Part shown: in pieces, positions 53,464 through 63,342 of the stretch
Layout: each line of letters opens with the position of its first letter
Numbering within the stretch: position 1 is the stretch's first letter
Assembly (NCBI GenBank): GCA_947478925.1
Contig: CANJXY010000002.1
Location: 1-64,000, forward strand
Direction of reading: 5' to 3'
DNA from: Hyphomonadaceae bacterium
GTDB lineage: Bacteria; Pseudomonadota; Alphaproteobacteria; Caulobacterales; Hyphomonadaceae
DNA length: 64,000 nucleotides
Position numbers and translations under genes: made by a program
The notes under the pieces: model-generated
The model's input: the letters and a program-made list of their open reading frames with translations, nothing else
What the model was told of the DNA's origin: nothing
The model's database searches: none

Positions 53464-56178
53464 ATGCAGGTCGTCGTCGTAGAGTCGCCTGGTAAGGTCA
53501 AGTCCATCAACAAGTATCTGGGCCCCGGGTACAAGGTGATGGCGTCGTACGGCCACATCCGGGACCTGCCCTCGAAGGACGGTTCGGTGAGGCCGGACGA
53601 AGACTTTGCGATGCTCTGGGACATCGACGGGAAGTCCGCCAAACACGTCAAGGAAATCGCCGACGCGGTGAAGGAGGCCGACGGCCTTATTCTCGCAACC
53701 GACCCTGATCGCGAGGGCGAGGCGATCTCGTGGCACGTGCTCGAGGCGCTGACCCAACGCAAGGTGCTGAAGGGTAAGACCGTTCAGCGTGTCACGTTCA
53801 ATGCCATCACCAAGAAGGCGGTGACCGAGGCGATCGAGAACCCGCGCCAGATCGACCAGCAGCTTGTGGATGCCTATCTCGCCCGCCGCGCGCTCGACTA
53901 TCTCGTGGGCTTTTCCCTCTCGCCCGTGTTGTGGCGCAAGCTGCCTGGCACGCGCTCGGCCGGCCGCGTCCAGTCCGTGGCGCTGCGCATCATCGTGGAC
54001 CGCGAGATCGAGATCGAACGGTTCATCAGTCAGGAATACTGGGACGTTGCCGCAAAACTCGCAGTGAACGGCTCCGAGTTCGAAGCGCGCCTGACCGAGC
54101 TCGACGGACAGAAACTGACGAAATTCTCGTTGCCGAATGCAGAGACCGCCGCCCGCGCGCTCGCGGCCGTGAAGACCGGCAGCTACAAGGTCGCCTCGGT
54201 CGAAGCCAAGCCGCACCGCCGCAATCCGCCGCCGCCCTTCACCACGTCGACGATCCAGCAGGAAGCTGCACGCAAGCTCGGCTTCTCGGCCAGCCGCACG
54301 ATGCAGGTGGCGCAGCGCCTCTATGAAGGCATCTCGATCGACGGTGAGACGGTCGGCCTGATCACCTACATGCGTACCGACGGCGTCCAGATGGCGGAAG
54401 AAGCCTATGCCGCGGCGCGCAGCGCCATTGGCCGCAACTATGGCAAGGAATACCTGCCCGACGGCCCGCGCCGCTACACGTCCAAAGCCAAGAACGCGCA
54501 GGAAGCCCACGAAGCCGTGCGTCCCACCGATTTCAACCGTCGCCCAGGCGACGTGTCGATGGAGCCGGACATGGCGCGGCTTTACGAACTCGTGTGGAAG
54601 CGCGCCGTCGCATCACAGATGGAAGCCGCTCTCATCGAGCGCACGACTGTCGAAATGCCGTCCAACGATGGCCGCGCCGTGCTTCGCGCCACGGGTCAGG
54701 TGATCAAGTTCGACGGCTTCCTGAAGCTGTATCAGGAAGGCAAGGACGAGAGCGACGACGAGGATGGCGGCCGCCTGCCGCCGATCAGCCAGGGCGACAC
54801 GCCGAAACTGGTCGAAGCCACCCACACGCAACACTTCACCGAACCGCCGCCGCGCTATTCGGAGGCCTCGCTGGTGAAGCGCCTGGAGGAGCTCGGCATC
54901 GGCCGCCCTTCAACTTACGCCTCTACGCTGTCAACGCTGATCGACCGCGATTACGTGAAGCTCGAACAGAAGCGCTTCATTCCCGAGGACAAGGGCCGCC
55001 TGGTCACTATCTTCCTCGAGAAGTTCTTCGCGCGCTATGTCGAATACGATTTCACGGCGGCGCTTGAAGAGAAGCTCGACCTCGTTTCGGACGGCAAAGT
55101 AGCGTGGAAGGATTTCCTCCGCGATTTCTGGACAGACTTCTCGGCCGCAATCGGCGCTACCGCAGAGCTGCGCGTCACCAACGTGATCGATGCGATCAAC
55201 GATGTGCTGGGGCCTTATCTCTTCCCGCCGCGCAACGATGCGGAAGGCAACGCCGTCGATCCGCGCGTGTGCCCGACATGCGGCACAGGCCAGCTGTCGC
55301 TGAAGCTCGGCAAGTTCGGCGCGTTCGTCGGCTGCTCCAACTATCCCGAGTGCCGCTTCACCCGCCCCTTCGGCGGGGACAAGCAGGGCAACGGCGACAT
55401 CCCGCCGGACGGCAAGGTGCTCGGCGCCAACCCGGACGGCATTCCCGTCCTGCTGAAGAACGGCCGTTTCGGCGCCTACGTGCAGCTCGGCCCGGACCCG
55501 ATCGAGAAGGGCGAGAAGCCGCGGCGTTCGTCCATTCCCAACGGATGGTCGGTGCCAGATCTCGACCTTGAACAGGGCCTCAAGCTGCTGTCGCTACCGC
55601 GCGAAGTGGGCAAGCACCCCGAAGACGGCGAGCCAATCATCGCCAATCTCGGGCGCTATGGCCCCTACGTGCAGCACATCAAGACCTACGCGAACGTGCC
55701 GGATGTGAACGAACTTTTCGAGATCGGGCTCAACCGCGCAGTCACCCTCATTGCCGAGAAACGCGCCGGAAAAGGTGCTGGCCGTGGACGCGGCCAAGCC
55801 GCCCCGCCGCTACGGGAAATGGGAAATCATACGGATGGAGAGCCGATACGCCTTCTTTCCGGCAGATTCGGTCCCTATCTGAAGCATGGGATGATCAACG
55901 CGAACATCCCGCGCGGCGCAGACCCGGCAACGATTACGCTTGAACAGGCGATCGAGCTGGTCGACACCCGCGCAGCCGCCGCACCTTCCACAAAATCGAA
56001 GGGCAGGAAGCCCGCAAAGAAGGCCGCGGCCAAGGCGCCAGCCCCCAAAAAGGCAACTGGGAAGGCTGTCGCCAAATCCACTGGAGAAACGAAATCAACG
56101 ACCACGAAGAAAGCCTCCGCCAAGAAGGCGCCGGCAAAATCAAAACCCGCCAAGAAGGCGACAAAAGAGAAGGCATGA
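53464..56178 (+). CDS. topA: DNA topoisomerase I
   Basis: A 904-residue type IA topoisomerase that relaxes negative supercoils. TOPRIM domain (VVVESPGKVKSINKYLG, DPDREGEAISWHV), catalytic Tyr302 in GLITYMRTDGV, one 4-Cys zinc ribbon (CPTCGTGQLSLKLGKFGAFVGC, about 602-640), two or three further FGxYVQ/Toprim_Crpt-type repeats, then a Lys/Ala-rich tail (KSKGRKPAKKAAAKAPAPKK onward, about 845-904) that probably holds DNA. GAGGAAAA precedes the ATG. Its stop is overlapped by rnr (ATGA). Confidence 0.97.
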   Translation: MQVVVVESPGKVKSINKYLGPGYKVMASYGHIRDLPSKDGSVRPDEDFAMLWDIDGKSAKHVKEIADAVKEADGLILATDPDREGEAISWHVLEALTQRKVLKGKTVQRVTFNAITKKAVTEAIENPRQIDQQLVDAYLARRALDYLVGFSLSPVLWRKLPGTRSAGRVQSVALRIIVDREIEIERFISQEYWDVAAKLAVNGSEFEARLTELDGQKLTKFSLPNAETAARALAAVKTGSYKVASVEAKPHRRNPPPPFTTSTIQQEAARKLGFSASRTMQVAQRLYEGISIDGETVGLITYMRTDGVQMAEEAYAAARSAIGRNYGKEYLPDGPRRYTSKAKNAQEAHEAVRPTDFNRRPGDVSMEPDMARLYELVWKRAVASQMEAALIERTTVEMPSNDGRAVLRATGQVIKFDGFLKLYQEGKDESDDEDGGRLPPISQGDTPKLVEATHTQHFTEPPPRYSEASLVKRLEELGIGRPSTYASTLSTLIDRDYVKLEQKRFIPEDKGRLVTIFLEKFFARYVEYDFTAALEEKLDLVSDGKVAWKDFLRDFWTDFSAAIGATAELRVTNVIDAINDVLGPYLFPPRNDAEGNAVDPRVCPTCGTGQLSLKLGKFGAFVGCSNYPECRFTRPFGGDKQGNGDIPPDGKVLGANPDGIPVLLKNGRFGAYVQLGPDPIEKGEKPRRSSIPNGWSVPDLDLEQGLKLLSLPREVGKHPEDGEPIIANLGRYGPYVQHIKTYANVPDVNELFEIGLNRAVTLIAEKRAGKGAGRGRGQAAPPLREMGNHTDGEPIRLLSGRFGPYLKHGMINANIPRGADPATITLEQAIELVDTRAAAAPSTKSKGRKPAKKAAAKAPAPKKATGKAVAKSTGETKSTTTKKASAKKAPAKSKPAKKATKEKA

Positions 56179-58526
56179 GCCGACCACCCCGCCCCCCTCG
56201 CGCTCCCGCGACAGGGGGCCCGCCTACCCGCGAGATGGTCCTCGGCTATCTCGAGAAGAATCCGCACCACGGTGCTAAGCGTGATATTGCGCGCGGTCTT
56301 GATGTTGCGGTTGAGCACAAGCCCGAGCTGCGCCGTATACTGAACGAACTTGAAGCAGATGGCGCGCTGGTGCGCACGGCCAAGCGGGAATTCTCGCCAG
56401 CCGAACAGCCGCCCCCCACGGGCATCGTGCGCTTCGAGCGTATCGACCGCGATGGCGAACTGATTGGCCGCACCATGGGCAAAGACGGTCCTTTCGGACC
56501 GGACATCATGTTCACCGGTCCCTCAGGCGCAAACCACCGCAAGGGCGGCATTCCGCTGGCGCTCGGCGTCGGCGAGCGCGCCCTCTGCAAGATCGAAAAG
56601 GGCCGGGACGGCATCTGGCGCGCACGCGCGATCCGGAAGGTCGACGCGACGCCTGAAACCTCGTTGATCGGCGTCTATCGTGCGAACCGCCATGGCGGCA
56701 CGGTCGAGCCGACCTCGCGCAAGGAAAAGAGCGAGTTCATCGTCGAGCGGTCGGATGCAAAAAATGCCGCCGATGGCGATCTCGTACGCATCCAGGCGCG
56801 GCCTGCCCGCGGCTACGGCCCGCGCCGTGCGAGCGTCATCGAGATCCTCGGCCGGCTAGATGATCCCCGCGCGGCATCCATAATCGCGATGCACACACAT
56901 GGCGTGCCAGATGAATTCCCTGAGGCTGTCGTAAACGAAGCCAACAAGGCCAAGCCGGCTCAGTCGCCGCGTGAAGACCTCACCAGCATTCCGCTAATCA
57001 CCATCGACCCCGAAGACGCACGCGATCACGATGATGCCGTCTATGCCGAATCTGATGGTCATGGCGGTTGGCGCGTGATCGTCGCCATCGCCGACGTGTC
57101 GGCCTATGTCCGTGTAGGCACAGCGCTCGATCGTGAAGCCTACAAGCGCGGTAACTCGACTTACTTCCCGGATCGCGTGTCGCCGATGCTGCCGGAACAC
57201 CTGTCGGCGGACCTCTGCTCGCTGAAGGAAGGCGAGCTGCGCGAAACATTTGCGGTGGAGATCTTCTTCAGCGCGGGCGGCCACAAGACGAAGCATCGCT
57301 TCATCCGCGGCAGGATGCGGTCGGCGGCGAAGCTATCCTACGCTCAGGCGCAGAACGCCATCGATGGCAAAACGGACGACAAAACCGGGCCACTTCTGGA
57401 GTCCGTGTTGAAGCCGTTGTGGGCCGCTTACCACACCGTCTCGAAGGCGCGTAATTTACGTGCGCCTCTGGATCTCGACCTGCCTGAACGCCGGGTGCGC
57501 ATCGGACCTGACGGCAAGATCGCCTCGATCAGCCTGCGCGAACGTTTCGACGCTCACCGCCTGATCGAGGAGTTCATGATTCAGGCGAACGTCTGCGCGG
57601 CCGAGACACTAGAGTCGAAGCGTACGCCGCTGGTCTATCGCGTGCACGAGGAGCCGAGCGAAGAGAAGATCAACAACTTGTCCAACTTCCTGCCAACGAT
57701 CGGCCTCAAATGGACACGCGGCGAAAAGATCACCGGCTCACGCTTCAACAAGCTGCTGGCCGATGCGCGTTCATCCGAGAACGAGCACCTCGTCAACGAA
57801 ATGGTTCTGCGCACACAGGCGCAGGCCCGCTATGCACATGAGAACCTTGGACACTTCGGGCTCAACCTTCTTAAATATGCACATTTCACCTCGCCTATCC
57901 GCCGCTACTCTGATCTCATTGTTCACCGCGCACTGATCCGCGCACTGGACCTCGGTCCCGATGGCATGAGCGATCAGGATGCGGTGCGACTCGAAGAAAT
58001 GGCGGAGCACGTCACGATGACGGAGCGGCGCTCGATGGCGGCCGAGCGCGAGGCGACGGATCGCTATCTCGCTATCTACATGGCCGACCGTGTCGGCGCG
58101 ATCTTCGACGCGCGCATCGCCGGCGTCACCCGCGCGGGACTGTTCGTGCGCGTTGCCGAAAATGGCGCCGACGGCTTCATTCCGGCATCTCGCCTGAGTG
58201 AGGAATACTGGGTCCACGATGACACCAGCTCCGCACTTGTTGCCCAGCGTTCCGGCCAGCGTTACGAGATGGGCATGAACGTGCAGGTGAAACTGATGGA
58301 GGCAACGCCTGTCACCGGCGGCTTGCTGTTCTCCATGCAGTCGCCCCCGCGTCCACGCCGGACGGACCTCAAAGCGCCACGCCGCGAAGACGACCGTCGT
58401 GGAAGCCCTGCGCGCAAACGGCCGCTTGATGGCAGCGGTCGGCCGCCTAACATTCGGCATTCGACCAAGCCGGGCGGCGGCGGAAAACCGAGCTACGGTA
58501 AGAACGCGAAGCGGAAGGGCAGATGA
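56175..58526 (+). CDS. rnr: Ribonuclease R
   Basis: A 783-residue 3'-5' exoribonuclease that degrades structured RNA. Winged-helix and cold-shock domains (to about 250), RNB catalytic domain with the acidic motif ITIDPEDARDHDDAVYAE (metal-binding Asp cluster), the TSPIRRYSDLIVHR signature (about 577-590), then an S1 domain and a basic tail (DRRGSPARKRPLDGSG...). It starts in the topA stop and overlaps the NUDIX gene (ATGA), so topA-rnr-NUDIX is one transcript. RNase R also helps mature rRNA and tmRNA. Confidence 0.96.
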   Translation: MSRPPRPPRAPATGGPPTREMVLGYLEKNPHHGAKRDIARGLDVAVEHKPELRRILNELEADGALVRTAKREFSPAEQPPPTGIVRFERIDRDGELIGRTMGKDGPFGPDIMFTGPSGANHRKGGIPLALGVGERALCKIEKGRDGIWRARAIRKVDATPETSLIGVYRANRHGGTVEPTSRKEKSEFIVERSDAKNAADGDLVRIQARPARGYGPRRASVIEILGRLDDPRAASIIAMHTHGVPDEFPEAVVNEANKAKPAQSPREDLTSIPLITIDPEDARDHDDAVYAESDGHGGWRVIVAIADVSAYVRVGTALDREAYKRGNSTYFPDRVSPMLPEHLSADLCSLKEGELRETFAVEIFFSAGGHKTKHRFIRGRMRSAAKLSYAQAQNAIDGKTDDKTGPLLESVLKPLWAAYHTVSKARNLRAPLDLDLPERRVRIGPDGKIASISLRERFDAHRLIEEFMIQANVCAAETLESKRTPLVYRVHEEPSEEKINNLSNFLPTIGLKWTRGEKITGSRFNKLLADARSSENEHLVNEMVLRTQAQARYAHENLGHFGLNLLKYAHFTSPIRRYSDLIVHRALIRALDLGPDGMSDQDAVRLEEMAEHVTMTERRSMAAEREATDRYLAIYMADRVGAIFDARIAGVTRAGLFVRVAENGADGFIPASRLSEEYWVHDDTSSALVAQRSGQRYEMGMNVQVKLMEATPVTGGLLFSMQSPPRPRRTDLKAPRREDDRRGSPARKRPLDGSGRPPNIRHSTKPGGGGKPSYGKNAKRKGR

Positions 58527-59305
58527 GCAAACCGTTCGACCCCGATGATGATCCGGCGCAAGTCGCAGCGGCCAAGGCTGCGGCGAAGGCTGGCGCGCTT
58601 GGTGAGGACGATCTACTGCGCGAAGACCCCGTCAACCTGGTTGTTGACCCGGCCGTGCCGCGTGATGCGGCAACGTTGATCCTCTATCGGATCGAGCCCG
58701 ATGGTCCGCGCATCCTGATGGGCTGCCGGTCCGAGGGGCACGATTTCATGCCCAATAAATACGTTTTCCCCGGCGGACGCGTCGATGACGAAGACACCGG
58801 CATCCCGATCGCGAGCGACCTTCCTGAAGATTGTGCTCGCCGCATCGGTCTTGGCGCTCGGCGACCAGCGCGTGAATTCGCGCTCACTGCCGTGCGCGAG
58901 ATGTTCGAAGAGACAGGCCTCGTAGTCGGCGAACGCGGCGCCGTCACAAGCGATGCTTCGCCCAGCTGGCGCAGCTATTTCGAGCAGGGCGCAACGCCCA
59001 GCCTGCGCCACTTCCAGTTCCTTGGGCGCGCCATCACCCCGCCAATGCGCCACAAGCGATTCGACGCACGCTTCTTCATTGCCAACGCCGGCGAGGCGCT
59101 GATCGACGACCGCGCGCCTGCGGACAGCCGCGAACTCGCTGACCTGCGCTGGTTCACGCTGGCGGAGGTAGCAGATCTCGATCTACCAAACGTCACGCGC
59201 TTCGTGATTTCGGAGATCGAAGTTAAGCTTGCGGGCAATGAGCAGGCGGACCCGTTCTACCTTTACTGGACGCAGAGCGGTCACGTACGGGAGCGCATCA
59301 GCTAG
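58523..59305 (+). CDS. NUDIX hydrolase
   Basis: A 260-residue NUDIX protein. PNKYVFPGGRVDDEDTG opens the domain and AREFALTAVREMFEETGLVVGE is the NUDIX box (AxREfxEEtGl) that binds the metals. An N-terminal 45-residue extension and the strand FQFLGRAITPPMRHKRFDARFFIA are seen. It resembles the NUDT19/RppH-like group; substrate not identifiable. It overlaps rnr by ATGA. Confidence 0.9.
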   Translation: MSKPFDPDDDPAQVAAAKAAAKAGALGEDDLLREDPVNLVVDPAVPRDAATLILYRIEPDGPRILMGCRSEGHDFMPNKYVFPGGRVDDEDTGIPIASDLPEDCARRIGLGARRPAREFALTAVREMFEETGLVVGERGAVTSDASPSWRSYFEQGATPSLRHFQFLGRAITPPMRHKRFDARFFIANAGEALIDDRAPADSRELADLRWFTLAEVADLDLPNVTRFVISEIEVKLAGNEQADPFYLYWTQSGHVRERIS

Positions 59306-59314
59306 ATTTACAAC

Positions 59315-59851
59315 CTACACCGCTGCCAGAAACATTGCTTCCTCATAGTCGCCACCGAAATCAACGCGCATTATTTCGGCAAACGGAATTTCGCGGAGAA
59401 AGTTCTCCCACTGCCCATCACGTGTGATGTGGCAGAAATCCACGGTCTCCGGGTTCATGGCGATGACCTTGCCGATGAAGCATTCGTAGCGGATCTCGTC
59501 GGAGGGCACGTGCAAAGTGATGATGGGAAACGCCTTTGCCGAACTCTCGACGATCGACTGCAGCGAACCGAGATCCACCGGCGCCTGCGTGGCGCGGACA
59601 GCGCCGCGCGCCTCCAGCGCGCGCTCCAGACAACCGGTGTGGGGTTCGGGGTCGACGCTGGTGACGTCGGCGTAGCGCATGCAGGCCATACCGTCGAACC
59701 GCGCGCTGGCCGTCACCAGTTCAAGCACGAACCAGGATCGCCCGGTCGCCACAACGTAGCCGGCATTGCCCTCCTCATCAAAGGCAGCGCGCACCACGTG
59801 CACGAGGCGACAGGCCGTCTTTGCCGCCCGTATGTCCTTTGCGAGCGCCAT
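59315..59851 (-). CDS. Hypothetical protein, 178 residues
   Basis: A soluble protein with MALAKDIRAAKTACRLVHVVRA, NAGYVVATGRSWFVLELVTASARFDGMACMRYADVTSV, ITLHVPSDEIRYECFIGKVIAMNPETVDFCHITRDGQWE and IPFAEIMRVDFGGDYEEAMFLA. The pattern of alternating strands and the acidic C-terminus resemble small Sm-like or Tudor-like domains, which is speculation. I do not recognise the family. It is convergent with the NUDIX gene. Confidence 0.72.
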   Translation of the reverse strand: MALAKDIRAAKTACRLVHVVRAAFDEEGNAGYVVATGRSWFVLELVTASARFDGMACMRYADVTSVDPEPHTGCLERALEARGAVRATQAPVDLGSLQSIVESSAKAFPIITLHVPSDEIRYECFIGKVIAMNPETVDFCHITRDGQWENFLREIPFAEIMRVDFGGDYEEAMFLAAV

Positions 59852-60084
59852 AACCCCTCCGACAAGTCCAGCTGAAGCGTTAGACAGTCCCGGGCGCGAT
59901 CACCACCCCGGCCCGCAGCCATCGGCAGGTTCCGTCTGCTTACCCCCCTGCCAGCTTGGCCTCATCGAAGAAAAATTGATGTTTTACAGAAACTTAGAAT
60001 CGCCGCCCATCGTCCGGCTTGACTCGAACGCCTAGCGACTGTCTAAGCACGCTTCCGATTTTCAAGACCAGTCCGAGACCGACC

Positions 60085-60252
60085 ATGGCAAAATCCGCAA
60101 CCATCAAGATTCGCCTGAATTCGTCGGCGGATACGGGCTTCTTCTATGTCACGAAGAAGAACCCCCGCACCCAGACCGAAAAGCTCGTGCTGAAGAAGTA
60201 CGATCCCGTCGTGCGCAAGCATGTTGAGTTCAAAGAAGGCAAGATCAAATAG
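60085..60252 (+). CDS. rpmG: 50S ribosomal protein L33
   Basis: A 55-residue L33: [20 protein letters not shown], then [20 protein letters not shown] and [15 protein letters not shown]. It is the Cys-free form (no CxxC zinc pairs), so zinc-independent. An upstream frame to 60019 is spurious. A strong bidirectional terminator follows. L33 lies near the E site of the large subunit. Confidence 0.96.
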   Translation: MAKSATIKIRLNSSADTGFFYVTKKNPRTQTEKLVLKKYDPVVRKHVEFKEGKIK

Positions 60253-60320
60253 GCTTTCCGGCCACATCTGCCGTCGCAGGTCAGACCGCTGGTAAGACCG
60301 CACTGTAGACCCAAGAATCG

Positions 60321-60350
60321 AAAGGCCCGGAGCGATGCTCCGGGCCTTTT
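60321..60350. terminator. Bidirectional terminator between rpmG and the PQQ dehydrogenase gene
   Basis: GGCCCGGAGC (60324-60333), GAT loop, GGTCCGGGCC-type partner GCTCCGGGCC (60337-60346): ten perfect pairs, flanked by AAA and TTTT, extending the stem to 13 pairs. It serves rpmG on the plus strand and the convergent gene ending at 60361 on the minus strand. Confidence 0.85.
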
Positions 60351-60360
60351 GCTTTGGGTC

Positions 60361-63138
60361 CTATTTCGTGCCGTCGGGCAAAGCGAAGGCGATGACGTAG
60401 CCGCCCTTCGGATCAGGATCGTTCTCCTCGCCGGCCGACGGACGCGGGTAGCGCCAGCTGGGTGTCGGCAGGGTAATCACGACGTACTGTTTGCCGTTCT
60501 TGCCGACATAGCTCATCGGCGTGGCGTGAGCGCTGCCCGGCAGGTCGAACGACCATTTGACCTCGCCCGTGCGCTCGTCGAACGCGCGTATGGTGGAGTC
60601 CATCGCGCCGGCATGGAAGATCAGGCCGCCACGCGTCGTCATATTGCCGGCCTGCAGCGGCGTGCCGACCATGAACGGCAGGCCCGTGGCGATGCCGAAC
60701 GGGCCCGACTCCTTCATCGACCCTAGCGGACGCTTCCAGAGCAACTTGTTGGTGTTGAGGTCGATGACGCCGAGCTGGCCGTATGGCGGCTCGAAGCACG
60801 GCAGGTTGGTGCTGAGCAGCTGGTGGTCCGCATCCTGGATAAATGGAAGCGGCAGACGCCAGTCGGACATGAACGGCGCCGTGTCACCGCGATAGAGCAC
60901 GCGCTTCTGATCGAAGCGCTTGTTGTGCTCGATCGTCTCGGGGCTTGGCGTACGCACAGGAGCCGGCGGGCCGGCGTCATGTTCGTCCTTGGGCTTGGCG
61001 CGTTCGGCGCGGGCCTTCTGTTCGGCGTCGCGATCCTCGAGGCTGCGCAGCACAATGCGGTTTCCCATCAGCATGGGTGCACCGATCAACAGGCCATTGT
61101 CGGCATCGACCGAGACGGAGCCCCAGTTAAAGCCGCCGGCATTGCCAGGATACTGGAAGGAACCGCCCCACGTATCCCGCGCTTGGCCATAGCCGCCGCC
61201 GCCCGGCATGGGCGGGGTGAAGTGCCCTTCATAGCGCATCTTCTTGAACTCGATGCGGCAGTGAAGCTGGTCCAGCGGGGTCATGCCCCACATGTCCTTC
61301 TCGACGCGGTCCTCGCGGAAGTTCGGCAACGGCGACATCGGTTGCGTCGCTGTAACTTTCTCGCCCTCGGCCGGGTTCTGCGGCACGGGCACTTCCGGAA
61401 TTTCGTAGATCGGAACGCCAGTGCGACGGTCGAGCAGAAAGATCTCGCCGCGCTTGGTAGCCTGCGCTACGGCCGGGATCAGCTCGCCTTCTCCATTCTT
61501 GCGGATATCGACCAGTACGGGCTGCGAGGGGACGTCATAATCCCAGATATCGCGGTGAACCGTCTGATAGACCCAGCGCCGTTCGCCCGTGGCAGCATCG
61601 ATGGCGACGATGGAGCTGGCGTTTTCTTCAGCTTCCTTGGTGCGAAGTTCGCCGTCGAAATAGTCGGGCGAGGAGTTGCCGGTCGGGGCGTACACCAGGT
61701 TCAGCACGGGATCATACGCGGTGTTCGACCAGACGTTCGGGGTCCCACGCGTGTATTCGCCACCTTCGTCGGGAAGGCCGTGATAGCCGGCATTGCCCAT
61801 GTCCCACGCCCACGCGAACTGGCCAGTAACGACGTCGTAGGCGCGCAGGACGCCGGACGGGTTGCCGATCTGCTGGTTGTCGGTCACCCAGCCGCCGACC
61901 ACGATCTTGTCACCCGCCACCAGGGGCGTCGACGTCACCATGAAGTTGCCGAGTGGCGAATAGCCGAGGCCCGAGACGAGGTTAACTGCGCCGCTGAAGC
62001 CGAAGCTCTCGCAGGGGCGGCCCGTCAAGGCGTCGACCGCCAGCAGGCGCGCATCCACGGTGCCCGCGACGATGCGCTTGGCGCATTCGCCAGTATAGGT
62101 CGCCGGCGCCTCGTAATAGCCGAGGCCGCGGCAGGTGCGAGCGAAGGTGGAGGCCTTGTTGATGCCGCCGGGTACGTTCGTCTGCGTCTCATGACGCCAG
62201 ACCTCCTTGCCCGTATCAGCATCGACTGCGATCAGCGTCGAGCCGGCCGTGCAGATATAGACCATTCCATTGGCCATCTGCGGCGTCTGTTTGAAGTCAT
62301 AGCCGACGCCAGTGCGGAATTCCCACGCCTTCTCCAGTTTACCGACATTTCCGGTATTGATCTGGTCGATCTGAGCGAAGCGCTGTCCGCCCGGCACGCC
62401 GCCGTAATTGCGCCAGTCGGTGACAGCCGGGCCTGTCGCAGCCGCATTCTTTGTGCCCTCGACGACCGGATAGGTCTGGAATGCGCCGACCACGAGCAGC
62501 AAAGCCGCCGCCGCCGTTGCGATCCCCACGAAGAGACCGCCAGCGTTGACTGGCGTCTCGGCCGTCTTGCCCATTGCCGCGCGATGCCACGGCGACAGGA
62601 ACCAAAGGCCGACAACCGCCCACGCCGCGAGACGCGGCAACAGGGCGATGAAATCCAGACCCGCTTCAAGGATCGACACTGCGACCCAGAAAGCCAGGAT
62701 GCCGGCATAGATCAGCGCGCCGAGCGGCTTGCCGCTGAACAGGAAGAAGGCCGAGGCCAGCAGTGCGATACCCGACAGCGCGTAGGCAAACGAGCCGCCC
62801 AGCATCAGCAGCTGTGCGCCATACCAGAGCAGATAGACGCCCACTATGGCGAGGAAGGTCGAGAAGGCGGTATTGAGCCCTTTCACCAGCCCCCCCGGCT
62901 TGTCCGACAGCGTGTCGCGGACAGCGAAGAAGGCGCAGGCGCCGAAGGCCGCCGCCGTGAGGAAGTAGAACATCGCCGCGGTGAACATCGCAGGGTTCAC
63001 CAGCGTCACCGGGTTCGGATCAAACGGGCTTGGCGATGGCGCAGGCGGGGTCAGCTGGACCACACCTCCCCACAAAGCAATCAGCGCCACGATGCCGTAA
63101 ACGACCGCAAACGCCCAACGGGCGACACGCGAAGCCAT
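60361..63138 (-). CDS. Membrane-bound PQQ-dependent dehydrogenase (glucose/quinate type)
   Basis: A 925-residue quinoprotein of the mGDH/quinate-shikimate dehydrogenase family. Five helices (residues about 8-215: FAVVYGIVALIALWGGVV, FYFLTAAAFGACAFFA, FLAIVGVYLLWYGAQLLML and others) anchor it, then an eight-bladed PQQ beta-propeller in the periplasm follows (RNYGGVPGGQRFAQIDQINTGN, DIWDYDVPSQPVLVD, GLPFMVGTPLQAGNMTTRGGL, GKQYVVI). It oxidises sugars or polyols and reduces ubiquinone. A charged insert (about 690-740, DRDAEQKARAERAKPKDEHD) is unusual. The family is about 800 residues, so this is longer. PQQ genes are not in the window. Confidence 0.93.
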   Translation of the reverse strand: MASRVARWAFAVVYGIVALIALWGGVVQLTPPAPSPSPFDPNPVTLVNPAMFTAAMFYFLTAAAFGACAFFAVRDTLSDKPGGLVKGLNTAFSTFLAIVGVYLLWYGAQLLMLGGSFAYALSGIALLASAFFLFSGKPLGALIYAGILAFWVAVSILEAGLDFIALLPRLAAWAVVGLWFLSPWHRAAMGKTAETPVNAGGLFVGIATAAAALLLVVGAFQTYPVVEGTKNAAATGPAVTDWRNYGGVPGGQRFAQIDQINTGNVGKLEKAWEFRTGVGYDFKQTPQMANGMVYICTAGSTLIAVDADTGKEVWRHETQTNVPGGINKASTFARTCRGLGYYEAPATYTGECAKRIVAGTVDARLLAVDALTGRPCESFGFSGAVNLVSGLGYSPLGNFMVTSTPLVAGDKIVVGGWVTDNQQIGNPSGVLRAYDVVTGQFAWAWDMGNAGYHGLPDEGGEYTRGTPNVWSNTAYDPVLNLVYAPTGNSSPDYFDGELRTKEAEENASSIVAIDAATGERRWVYQTVHRDIWDYDVPSQPVLVDIRKNGEGELIPAVAQATKRGEIFLLDRRTGVPIYEIPEVPVPQNPAEGEKVTATQPMSPLPNFREDRVEKDMWGMTPLDQLHCRIEFKKMRYEGHFTPPMPGGGGYGQARDTWGGSFQYPGNAGGFNWGSVSVDADNGLLIGAPMLMGNRIVLRSLEDRDAEQKARAERAKPKDEHDAGPPAPVRTPSPETIEHNKRFDQKRVLYRGDTAPFMSDWRLPLPFIQDADHQLLSTNLPCFEPPYGQLGVIDLNTNKLLWKRPLGSMKESGPFGIATGLPFMVGTPLQAGNMTTRGGLIFHAGAMDSTIRAFDERTGEVKWSFDLPGSAHATPMSYVGKNGKQYVVITLPTPSWRYPRPSAGEENDPDPKGGYVIAFALPDGTK

Positions 63139-63342
63139 ACTATCCTCCCTCGTGGTCGTTTTTGTCCGCGCCCAAACCCCGCGCGACCCGACCTTTGCGC
63201 CAGCCTAGCGTTTCTGGAGGCGAAATGGAAAGGCGCCAGGAGAGGCGGCAAATCGGGAGTATCGCTAGGGAAACGCACACAATGGCGTGCGATCGAGATT
63301 GCGCGGCCGCGTCAAAGACCGACACAGCACGCCTTACGCGGT

